From Candidatus Wolfebacteria bacterium (GTDB lineage Bacteria > Patescibacteriota > Minisyncoccia > UBA6257 > UBA9933): DNA of 9,363 bases. The stretch lies in assembly GCA_026394835.1 (NCBI GenBank), contig JAPLZW010000047.1:1-9363 (forward strand), written 5' to 3'. The translations under genes and the position numbers were made by a program. Numbering within the stretch: position 1 is the stretch's first letter; each line of letters opens with the position of its first letter. Below the pieces are notes generated by a model. It saw nothing but the letters and a program-made list of their open reading frames with translations, was not told the DNA's origin and ran no database searches. Below are positions 1 through 5,943 of this stretch, in pieces.

Positions 1-11
1 CTTCAAATAAC

Positions 12-55
12 GCGAATTCGCATTATTAAATAAAAAATTAGCATTATTCGCGAAT
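12..55. repeat. Paired 10-bp palindromes upstream of rplM
   Basis: Two perfect 10-bp palindromes lie in the leader of rplM: GCGAATTCGC at 12-21 and ATTCGCGAAT at 46-55. An 8-base direct repeat GCATTATT accompanies them at 20-27 and 41-48. The stretch between is A/T only apart from one G/C pair. They could form a small cruciform or bind a dimeric regulator, or they may be the edge of a dispersed intergenic repeat cut by the window start. No promoter hexamers stand out around them. The symmetry is seen directly; any role is inference. Confidence 0.5.
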
Positions 56-60
56 ACTCT

Positions 61-408
61 ATGGATTACACAATAGACGCAAAAGGAAAAAGATTGGGCA
101 GGCTGGCTTCGGAAATAGCCGTTATTTTGCAAGGAAAGAAAAGCCCGAAATACGACCATCGTGTTGAGGGCAATGACAGGGTTCTTGTAAAGAATTGCGA
201 CAAGATGGAGGTGTCGGATACCAAGAAATTAAAGCAAAGAGTTTATTACAGGCATACGACTCAAATCGGCCATCTGAAAGCCCAGACTTTGGGAGACTTA
301 TGGGAAAAGCGCGGTTCGGCGGTTGTTTTGCGGAAAGTCGTGATGGGCATGCTTCCGAAAAATAAATTAAGAATCAAAAGAATCAAGAAGCTCGTTATAG
401 AAAAATAA
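61..408 (+). CDS. rplM: 50S ribosomal protein L13
   Basis: This is large-subunit ribosomal protein L13, an early-assembling protein that binds 23S rRNA. Family landmarks are the N-terminal D-A-x-G-K-x-L-G-R-L-A segment (residues 6-16), the VYYRHTTQIG block (61-70, matching the E. coli YYHHTGHIGG region) and the GMLPKN signature (96-101). At 115 residues it is short compared with about 142 in E. coli. About 14 residues before the conserved DATGK block are absent, and the C-terminal tail after GMLPKN is cut to a basic stub. The ATG at 61 is the only ATG in this frame; the frame is open back to a TAA at 31-33 but offers only ATT upstream. No Shine-Dalgarno is visible. It is followed after 5 bases by rpsI, the classic rplM-rpsI pair. 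Shortened ribosomal proteins are common in CPR bacteria, so I read this as an intact gene. Confidence 0.97.
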   Translation: MDYTIDAKGKRLGRLASEIAVILQGKKSPKYDHRVEGNDRVLVKNCDKMEVSDTKKLKQRVYYRHTTQIGHLKAQTLGDLWEKRGSAVVLRKVVMGMLPKNKLRIKRIKKLVIEK

Positions 409-413
409 AATTC

Positions 414-872
414 ATGGCTGAAAAAACAGTAAAAATCGTAAAAACGAGAAAACCCAAAGAACCGAAAGAAGCCCCTCCGGCAAAAGAGCGTTATTTTGAA
501 GCGGTCGGGAGAAGAAAATTGGCTGTGGCGCGAGTCAGGCTTTATCCGAAGCAAAGTAAAATTGAAATTAATGGACGGACTCTTACGGATTATTTTCCGA
601 CTATGGGACTCCAGAGAAAAATTACGGAATCTATTGATAAACTGAAAATTGAGGAAAAACTTGGAATGACCGTAAAAGTTATGGGCGGCGGCCAGACCGG
701 ACAGGCGGAAGCCATCCGTTTGGGAGTGAGCCGGGCCTTAGTCAAAATGGACGAGGAAATGAGAAAGCGTTTGCGCCGGTTTAACCTTTTAACCCGCGAT
801 TCAAGAAAAGTGGAACGCAAAAAATTCGGTTTGAAGAAAGCCCGTCGCGCTCCTCAGTGGAAGAAGCGGTAG
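414..872 (+). CDS. rpsI: 30S ribosomal protein S9
   Basis: This is small-subunit ribosomal protein S9 (uS9), whose extended C-terminal tail reaches the P-site tRNA. Visible family motifs are VGRRKLAVARV (31-41), GGGQTGQAEAIRLGVSRAL (91-109) and a basic C-terminus from TRDSRKVERKK onwards that ends in Lys-Lys-Arg. The terminal Arg that contacts tRNA in E. coli is therefore kept. The protein has 152 residues against about 130 in E. coli. The extra length is a Lys/Pro/Glu-rich N-terminal extension (residues 1-26), probably disordered and rRNA-binding. The gene starts 5 bases after the rplM stop, so the two are almost certainly co-transcribed and translationally coupled. The leader lacks a Shine-Dalgarno sequence. 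The stop codon is TAG. Confidence 0.98.
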   Translation: MAEKTVKIVKTRKPKEPKEAPPAKERYFEAVGRRKLAVARVRLYPKQSKIEINGRTLTDYFPTMGLQRKITESIDKLKIEEKLGMTVKVMGGGQTGQAEAIRLGVSRALVKMDEEMRKRLRRFNLLTRDSRKVERKKFGLKKARRAPQWKKR

Positions 873-895
873 GTTTTGTGTTTTTTTGAAAGAAA

Positions 896-1315
896 ATGAT
901 GCCATCCCTAAAATCAATCATCGCCCTTACCCTTATTATTCTTGGCATTCATATTATTGCCATGGCCAATTATTTATATTGGACTATCTGGTGGTTTGAT
1001 ATCCCCATGCATTTTATGGGCGGCATCTTGCTCGCCATGATTTTCTTCCGCTTCGTAAAACCCGAATTAATCATTACTCATAGCTCATTCCTCATTACCA
1101 TATTGCTCGCCGTTTCTTTCGCCGCCTTTCTCGGCATTCTTTGGGAATTTTTCGAATTTATCTGGGCAAGTTATTTTACGAATGGCGGGCTTGAATCTCT
1201 TTCTGTCTTCCAGAGCCGGGGGATTGATATCTACAGAGACACCCTTAAAGACCTGTTTTTTGACCTCTTGGGCGGATTTGGTTTCGCGGTTTTCGCCGCG
1301 AAAGGAAAAGATTAA
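896..1315 (+). CDS. Small polytopic membrane protein, DUF2238/YjdF-like
   Basis: This is a 139-residue integral membrane protein. Hydrophobic segments lie at about 7-28, 40-53, 65-92 and 118-135, suggesting three or four helices. Conserved-looking polar residues sit at membrane edges: D35-x3-H39, the W83-E84-x2-E87 cluster and D115-T-x2-D119-L-x2-D123. This pattern of Asp/His/Glu resembles the poorly characterised DUF2238 (YjdF) membrane family, with some resemblance to VanZ-like proteins. The assignment is from memory of the motif layout. Biochemical function is unknown; acidic residues and a His at helix ends would suit metal or phosphate-ester chemistry, but that is speculation. The start could be either of two adjacent ATGs (896 or 899); a weak purine stretch GAAAGAAA precedes them. 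It begins 23 bases after rpsI on the same strand and ends one base short of the converging gene, with no visible terminator. Confidence 0.75.
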   Translation: MMPSLKSIIALTLIILGIHIIAMANYLYWTIWWFDIPMHFMGGILLAMIFFRFVKPELIITHSSFLITILLAVSFAAFLGILWEFFEFIWASYFTNGGLESLSVFQSRGIDIYRDTLKDLFFDLLGGFGFAVFAAKGKD

Positions 1316-1316
1316 G

Positions 1317-2618
1317 CTACTGGAATTTAGCTCTTAGGAAATTTTTGTCCTTAATCCACAAAATAGAATTGGACTCGGCGTCGTAATAAAAATTCAGGGA
1401 ATAAACAGGCAGGGGCAAGCCGTAAATATTCAGCGGGGAGCGGTCGTCTATTTCCGCGAATTTTATTTCTTGGGGATATGAAAGAAATAAATGATAACTG
1501 TCTTTGTGCCAGGCAATCTTGCCGGGAACGGAATTCAGCTTGAGCTGGACGGAATCTCCGGCTTTTTTGGGATTATCAACCGGCCAGTCCTCTAGGAACA
1601 GGATATCCAGGCCTCCGTTTTTATCCGTATAGGCGATCTTTCTGCTGTCCGGAGAAAAAGCGAAATCCGCCGCGTTCCCCGAAATTTTTTTCAGATTGCC
1701 CGATTGGTCAATCAAAAATAATCCGTTTGTGTCATCAAGAATGGCGATGGATGATTGGGAATTGGAAGCATCAAGCTTTAAGATAGCGGTTGTGGATGAA
1801 TTGCCGATACTCGCTATAAGGTCCTGATTTTTCACTATCAGATTTGAATAATAAAGGCTGTAGCCGGAAGATTTTTTTGTGAGATAATAAATTCCGGAAT
1901 TTTTGGCGGTCCAAGCCGCAGGCCTATTTTTTGAAATTACTTCGGCATTGAGCCTTAAAAGGTCTATTATGTAGAGTCCGTTTTTTCCGCCTGCGATTAT
2001 TTTATTCTGGTCAAAAGGATGAAAGGAGGCGCTGATAAGGGAGTCGCCGCTTATAAGATTTTTGAAGCTTGAGTTGATATTTATTGTGGTTGACGGAGTT
2101 GCGGAGTCATAAAGATAAAAAATTCCGCTCTGGGAATTTTCGGCAATTATCCTTTGCGAGGATTGATTGGCATCAATTATTTTATCCGATTTTATCACGG
2201 GGAAAGGCAGGTTTTCTTTTTGGAATTGTTTTGGCAAAAGCGCTATATCTCTCGCATCGGTTACGAGCTCCGGTTCAACTTTCATATTTTTTATCCACGA
2301 GAAATATCCGGCCTTGCTGATTTCCACTCTGTATGATTTTGGCAGAAATTCCGTTATGAGCGTGCCTGACTGGAGCAAATTTGATTTGTCTTCGTATAGT
2401 TCATTGTTTATTTTTATCGTGGTTCCGCCCCCGGGGGATGTCTCAAGATATATCGCCCCGGTTTTTTGGAAGGCGAATTCGCAGACCAAGTTGATTTCAT
2501 TGCCGCAATTTCCGATATTTATCCGCCAGCCTCTTGAATACATAACCATGATAAAGCCGCTTAAAATAAAGAGGATAACGAATCCGTAAAATATGGCCCG
2601 GCGGAGTTTTAAAGACAT
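1317..2618 (-). CDS. Membrane-anchored PEGA-domain/beta-propeller protein
   Basis: This 433-residue protein starts with a short basic stretch and one hydrophobic helix (about 9-27), a signal anchor that would leave the bulk outside the membrane. Residues about 54-129 form a PEGA-like domain: an opening GAIYLETSPGGGTTIKINN, a central tight turn, an LPKSYRVEISKAGYFSW strand pair and a closing D-I-A-L-L-P. The rest (about 145-430) has repeated beta-strand blocks such as GKNGLYIIDL, NGLFLIDQSGN and FAFSPDSRKIAYTDKNGG, typical of a TolB/WD40-like propeller. Two cysteines (38 and 46) between anchor and PEGA domain could form a disulfide. PEGA domains are generally surface-layer or envelope modules; the ligand here is unknown. 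It is the only minus-strand gene, divergent from murA and convergent with the DUF2238-like gene (1-base gap). It stops with TAG and has no Shine-Dalgarno. Confidence 0.85.
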   Translation of the reverse strand: MSLKLRRAIFYGFVILFILSGFIMVMYSRGWRINIGNCGNEINLVCEFAFQKTGAIYLETSPGGGTTIKINNELYEDKSNLLQSGTLITEFLPKSYRVEISKAGYFSWIKNMKVEPELVTDARDIALLPKQFQKENLPFPVIKSDKIIDANQSSQRIIAENSQSGIFYLYDSATPSTTININSSFKNLISGDSLISASFHPFDQNKIIAGGKNGLYIIDLLRLNAEVISKNRPAAWTAKNSGIYYLTKKSSGYSLYYSNLIVKNQDLIASIGNSSTTAILKLDASNSQSSIAILDDTNGLFLIDQSGNLKKISGNAADFAFSPDSRKIAYTDKNGGLDILFLEDWPVDNPKKAGDSVQLKLNSVPGKIAWHKDSYHLFLSYPQEIKFAEIDDRSPLNIYGLPLPVYSLNFYYDAESNSILWIKDKNFLRAKFQ

Positions 2619-2639
2619 TTTATTGGGATTTTATTAAGA

Positions 2640-2668
2640 TTGATTAATTCAGGCTCGTGATATATAAA
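2640..2668 (+). promoter_or_regulatory. Predicted sigma-70-type promoter for murA
   Basis: TTGATT (2640-2645) and TATAAA (2663-2668) are separated by 17 bases, a good vegetative promoter layout. A second possible -10, TATACT, lies at 2672-2677 but has no good -35. Transcription would begin around 2675, leaving a leader of about 17 bases without a Shine-Dalgarno before the murA ATG at 2692. The region is the 73-base divergent gap between the PEGA-propeller gene and murA, so a promoter is required here on both sides. Inferred from sequence only. Confidence 0.55.
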
Positions 2669-2691
2669 TAGTATACTAAATATCTAACATC

Positions 2692-3951
2692 ATGAAGTTC
2701 GTTATTCAAGGGGGCGAAAAATTGGAGGGTGAAATTGAGGTTATGGGCGCAAAAAACGCCGCTCTTAAAATTTTCCCAATTGTTTTTTTAACGGATGAAA
2801 AAATCCGCGTTTCCAATGTTCCCGATATAGAAGATTGCTCCCGAGCCGAAGAAATGCTTTTGGCTATGGGGCATGAGGTCAAAAAAGTCGGGAAGGGAAT
2901 TGTTGAGATTCAGCGTAAGAGCAATAAGTGCGTTGATTTGCCCGAAGACTTGATGAATAAATTCCGGGCCTCTCTTATGTTTGTTGGCCCGATGCTTGTG
3001 TCTTGCGGTGAGGTCAATTTTCCCCATCCCGGAGGTTGCGTTATCGGCGCCGGCACAAGACCCATAGATTTTTTTCTTGATGGCTTCCTGAAAATGGGAG
3101 CTAAGGTCAGGATTTCGGAAAACCGTTATCGCATAACCGCGAAAAAACTTTTGGGCGCGGAAATATTTTTTCCAAAGATAACAGTTACGGGCACGGAGAG
3201 TCTGATGATGACGGCGGTGAAGGCTTATGGGACAACGGTTCTAAAGAATGCCGCCATGGAGCCGGAAATTACGGCTTTGGCTGATTTTTTGAATTCAATC
3301 GGAGCGAAAATAGAAGGCGCGGGCACTCCCACCATAAAAATTCAGGGAGTTAAAAAGCTCGGTGGCGGAGAATACGGGATAATTCCCGACAGGATAGAGG
3401 CCGGCACTTTTGCTATTTTGGCGGCGGCCTCAAAAGGCGGGCCAATAACCGTGAAAAATTGCGACCCGTCGCACCTTGAAGCTTTGTGGTCTTTATTTGA
3501 CAGAATCGGCGTTAAATATAAACTTGGGAATACGGAGATTAAGATATTCCCCGGCCGCGGACTTAAATCATCGGACGTTGCGACCCACGAATATCCCGGT
3601 TTTGCCACTGACCTTCAGCAACCATATACCGTTCTGATGACGCAGGCTAAGGGATCAAGTTTAGTGCATGAAGCCATCTATGACCGAAGATTGCTTTTTG
3701 CCGATAGCCTGACACAGATGGGAGCGAATATCATAATGGCTGACCCGCATCGCATCGTTGTTTCCGGCCCGACAAAACTTCATGGCAGGAAGCTTATCAG
3801 TCCCGACCTTCGAGCGGGTATTGCTTTGGTCTTAGCCGGGCTCGTAGCCGAAGGCAAAACAGAGATAGATAATATTTATCAGATAGACCGCGGTTATGAA
3901 AAAGTAGATGAAAGATTGAAGGGATTGGGAGCGGATATTAAGCGAGTGTAA
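2692..3951 (+). CDS. murA: UDP-N-acetylglucosamine 1-carboxyvinyltransferase (MurA)
   Basis: MurA transfers enolpyruvate from phosphoenolpyruvate to UDP-GlcNAc in the cytoplasm, the first committed step of peptidoglycan synthesis. At 419 residues it has the usual full length. The catalytic Lys-Asn pair is in GAKNAALK (K21, N22). Arg92 sits in FRASLMFVGP. The loop cysteine is C116 in PHPGGCVIG, the residue attacked by fosfomycin in other MurA enzymes. Other key blocks are PDRIEAGTF (D233), the TDLQQ block (D307) and PDLRAG (R374), and the C-terminus IDRGYEKVDERLKGLGADIKRV region matches E. coli closely. An oddity is that the loop reads GCVIGAGTRP, two residues longer than the usual GCxIGxRP. 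The gene follows its own promoter and is separated from the mreB-like gene by an AT-rich spacer. A cell-wall function beside mreB makes sense. It could be confused with AroA only at fold level; the motifs are MurA. Confidence 0.96.
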   Translation: MKFVIQGGEKLEGEIEVMGAKNAALKIFPIVFLTDEKIRVSNVPDIEDCSRAEEMLLAMGHEVKKVGKGIVEIQRKSNKCVDLPEDLMNKFRASLMFVGPMLVSCGEVNFPHPGGCVIGAGTRPIDFFLDGFLKMGAKVRISENRYRITAKKLLGAEIFFPKITVTGTESLMMTAVKAYGTTVLKNAAMEPEITALADFLNSIGAKIEGAGTPTIKIQGVKKLGGGEYGIIPDRIEAGTFAILAAASKGGPITVKNCDPSHLEALWSLFDRIGVKYKLGNTEIKIFPGRGLKSSDVATHEYPGFATDLQQPYTVLMTQAKGSSLVHEAIYDRRLLFADSLTQMGANIIMADPHRIVVSGPTKLHGRKLISPDLRAGIALVLAGLVAEGKTEIDNIYQIDRGYEKVDERLKGLGADIKRV

Positions 3952-3984
3952 AGATTAAATATCAAAATGGAAAATGATAATGAA

Positions 3985-4065
3985 AAGTTTAAAAATTAAC
4001 TTAACAAAAATAATTTTATAATTTTAATCTGTAATTTTGATTTTTACATTTTAATTTTTTAACTT
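3985..4065. repeat. AT-rich imperfect inverted repeat between murA and mreB-like gene
   Basis: The 120-base murA-mreB spacer is almost purely A/T. It contains two 15-base arms (3985-3999 and 4051-4065) that are reverse complements at 14 of 15 positions. Short modules AGATTA and ATCAAAA also appear on both sides in opposite orientation. A -10-like TATAAT lies at 4017-4022 in the loop, but I see no convincing -35 at the right distance (TTAACT at 3996-4001 leaves 15 bases). The layout resembles the other palindromic intergenic elements in this window without sharing their sequence. The arms are seen; function is unknown. Confidence 0.55.
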
Positions 4066-4071
4066 CCTACG

Positions 4072-5094
4072 ATGTTTACCCGTAAAATAGGCATAGACCT
4101 TGGCACCGCAAATACCATCGTTTTTGTTCCCGGCAGGGGATTTATTATCAATGAACCCACAATCGTGGCTTTAAGCCGTCCGGATAATACCGTGATGGCC
4201 GTGGGCCGCGAGGCAAAGGAAATGGTTGGCCGCACTCCCGCCGACATCACCCCTTACCAGCCGCTAAGGGACGGCGTGATTGCCGACTATTACATAACAA
4301 GAGCGATGCTCAGATATTTTATCAATAAAGCAAAAGGCCCCTTTAATTTTATAAAACCCGATGTCGTAATTTCTGTTCCGGCGGGAATTACCCAGACCGA
4401 GCGCCGGGCGGTGGTCAATGCGGCGAAAGAGGCCGGAAGCAGAGAGGCTCATGTCGTAAGGGAGCCGATTCTCGCGGCTTTGGGCGCGGAAATTCCCATA
4501 AATTCTTCTTCCGGAAATATGATTGTTAATATCGGCGGCGGCACATCGGAGGTGGCGGTCGTGGCTTTGGGCGGAATAGTTTCTTGGGCGAGCCTTCGCA
4601 TTGCCGGAAATAAATTTGACCAGGCCATTATGGATTACGTCAAGAAAAAATATTCTCTGGCGATTGGCGAACAAACCGCGGAAACGATAAAAATCGAAGT
4701 CGGTTCGGCATTGCCGGCAAAACCGAGGCTTGAAATGCAAATAAGGGGAAGGGACCTTTCTTCCGGTTTGCCCAAAGACTTAATGATTAATTCCAACGAG
4801 ATAGCCGAAGCCCTGAACCCCCTTCTTATGGAAATTGTCGGCGCGATTCAGAGGGTTTTCAATGAAACCCCCCCCGAACTTGTGGCCGATGTAATGGAGA
4901 AAGGCATCATCCTGTCGGGTGGCGGCGCCCAACTTTTGAATCTCGCGGAATTTTTGAGAGGTACTTTGGGAGTGAGCGCTTATGTGGCGGAGGAGCCGCT
5001 TTTCTGCGTTGCGAAAGGCGCCGGATTGATATTAAGCCACCTTGATGTTTACAAGAGGGTCCTCTTGAATAAGCCGGGAAACCCGATGAGGTAG
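4072..5094 (+). CDS. mreB: MreB-like rod-shape-determining actin homologue
   Basis: This bacterial actin polymerises under the membrane and directs cell-wall elongation. Its 340 residues match MreB length. The phosphate-1 loop is IGIDLGTANT (6-15, D9). RDGVIADY (66-73) and the VVISVPAGITQTERRAV block (98-114) follow, then REPILAALGA (130-139) carrying the glutamate (E131) of the catalytic EP motif. IGEQTAETIKIEVGSA (198-213) is the MreB-specific segment. LSGGGAQL (281-288) is the adenosine motif. The phosphate-2 motif, however, reads V-N-I-G-G-G-T (N153) where MreB normally has Asp. A short C-terminal tail after the last helix is basic. I call it mreB rather than mbl or mreBH because paralogues cannot be told apart by eye. 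No mreC or mreD follows; the next gene is the clamp-loader-like gene. The TAG stop lies at the very start of a GATAAA repeat. No Shine-Dalgarno. Confidence 0.93.
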   Translation: MFTRKIGIDLGTANTIVFVPGRGFIINEPTIVALSRPDNTVMAVGREAKEMVGRTPADITPYQPLRDGVIADYYITRAMLRYFINKAKGPFNFIKPDVVISVPAGITQTERRAVVNAAKEAGSREAHVVREPILAALGAEIPINSSSGNMIVNIGGGTSEVAVVALGGIVSWASLRIAGNKFDQAIMDYVKKKYSLAIGEQTAETIKIEVGSALPAKPRLEMQIRGRDLSSGLPKDLMINSNEIAEALNPLLMEIVGAIQRVFNETPPELVADVMEKGIILSGGGAQLLNLAEFLRGTLGVSAYVAEEPLFCVAKGAGLILSHLDVYKRVLLNKPGNPMR

Positions 5095-5206
5095 ATAACG
5101 AGATAAAGATTGATAAAGGCTTCGCGATAAAATTGGAAATTAGTATTGTCGCAATTTTTATCCACTTTTATCCACTTTTATCTAAATTTATTAATGTTTT
5201 TCTATC
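5092..5206. repeat. GATAAA/TTTATC 10-bp-periodic repeat, copy A
   Basis: This intergenic repeat starts at the mreB stop codon. GATAAA hexamers occur at 5102, 5112 and 5126 on the plus strand. Facing them, TTTATC (the same hexamer reversed) occurs at 5157, 5167 and 5177, exactly 10 bases apart, giving tandem TTATCCACT units. It shares AGATAAAGATTGATAAA (17 bases, 5101-5117) and TGTCGCAATTT (5147-5157) with copy B, and in both copies the next gene opens with ATGTTT and a nearby CTATC. The overall shape is an imperfect palindrome. The repeat occupies the space from stop codon to start codon. Confidence 0.75.
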
Positions 5207-5889
5207 AGAAATTACAATCAGACTTTATTAAATTAGCAGAGATGAATAAGCTTTCCCACGCTTATCTTTTTTTTGGCGGCAATGAATCGGATAGGGAAGA
5301 AAAATTTAAATTCGCGGTTTCTCTCGCGAATCTTATTGAAAGAAAAAAATTCGAGATTCCGGAATTTTCCCTCGGGGAACTTTTTATCCTTAAAAAAAGC
5401 GAGGATGGGGGAATCGGCATAGACAGCGCGCGTTTGCTCAAAAATTTTCTTTACCAGAAGCCGATTTTTTCCGAAAAACGCGCGGTCATAATCCGCGATT
5501 CCGAAGATATGACTCCCGAAGCCCAGAATGCCGTCTTGAAAATAGTGGAAGAGCCGCCAACGGGCTCCCTGATTATTTTTATTGTGAGAAACGAAGAATC
5601 TCTTTTGCCGACTTTGACTTCAAGGCTCCAAAAAGTTCATTTTTCCGTTCTCCCTCCGGCGATTGTTTCCGCCCGAAGCGCAAGCTGGAAAGATTTTTCA
5701 ATTGACGACATCCTTGAAAATAACAAGGAAGATGAATTTTTTGAATCGCTCCTTGCCGGTTTGGCGGAAGATCCTTTGAAAAATTGGATGAAATTGAAGG
5801 AAGTTTTAAAGAGGCTGGTTTCCATAAAACAATTTAATACCAATAAACGCCTTCAGCTTCGGGCCCTTGAAGCTTCGTTGGCGCGATAA
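5194..5889 (+). CDS. holB: DNA polymerase III delta'/clamp-loader-like subunit
   Basis: This is a clamp-loader AAA+ subunit of the delta' type. Family landmarks, numbered from the ATG at 5194, are LSHAYLFFGG (20-29), GIDSARLLKNFL (75-86), a KRAVIIRDSEDMTPEAQNAV run (95-114) followed by LKIVEEPP, and LLPTLTSRLQ (137-146). The Walker A GxxGxGK[ST] signature is absent (GGNESDREEK instead), as are the zinc-binding cysteines, and the SRC motif is SRL. It is therefore likely a non-hydrolysing, delta'-like partner. Its length, 231 residues, is well below the roughly 330 of E. coli HolB, so the C-terminal collar domain is reduced. An in-frame TTG at 5146 would add 16 residues, but those are translated from the GATAAA/TTTATC repeat, so I prefer the ATG. 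The segment between ATG and LSHAYLF resembles the usual N-terminal helix of the family. Confidence 0.85.
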   Translation: MFFYQKLQSDFIKLAEMNKLSHAYLFFGGNESDREEKFKFAVSLANLIERKKFEIPEFSLGELFILKKSEDGGIGIDSARLLKNFLYQKPIFSEKRAVIIRDSEDMTPEAQNAVLKIVEEPPTGSLIIFIVRNEESLLPTLTSRLQKVHFSVLPPAIVSARSASWKDFSIDDILENNKEDEFFESLLAGLAEDPLKNWMKLKEVLKRLVSIKQFNTNKRLQLRALEASLAR

Positions 5890-5910
5890 TGGTTTTAGTC
5901 TTGGGTTAAG

Positions 5911-5938
5911 TGCCACAACTATGACCATAACCTATAAT
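5911..5938 (+). promoter_or_regulatory. Predicted promoter giving a near-leaderless mRNA
   Basis: A perfect TATAAT lies at 5933-5938, preceded by TTGGGT at 5911-5916 with a 16-base spacer. The ATG of the propeller gene is at 5944, only five bases past the -10, so transcription would be expected to start at or within a base or two of the start codon. That makes the transcript effectively leaderless, which fits the general lack of Shine-Dalgarno sites here. Prediction from sequence; the -35 is a weak match. Confidence 0.5.
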
Positions 5939-5943
5939 TTTTC

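Noticed and set aside
875..890. Rho-independent terminator after rpsI
   Set aside because: There is a T-run at 883-889 but no GC-rich stem before it.
2084..2589. Plus-strand open frames overlapping the PEGA-propeller gene
   Set aside because: They are antisense shadows without domains, signal sequences or promoters; the minus-strand frame has a clear anchor, PEGA and propeller pattern.
5146..5193. Upstream TTG start for the clamp-loader gene
   Set aside because: The 16 extra residues come entirely from the GATAAA/TTTATC repeat and match nothing in the family; the ATG at 5194 fits the usual N-terminal helix.
5092..5206. CRISPR array
   Set aside because: The periodic hexamers are 10 bp apart, with no 25-40 bp repeats, no unique spacers and no cas gene.
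5092..5206. Replication origin
   Set aside because: DnaA-like 9-mers are present but dnaA, dnaN, rpmH or an obvious unwinding element are not, and the sites belong to a repeat that also occurs elsewhere.
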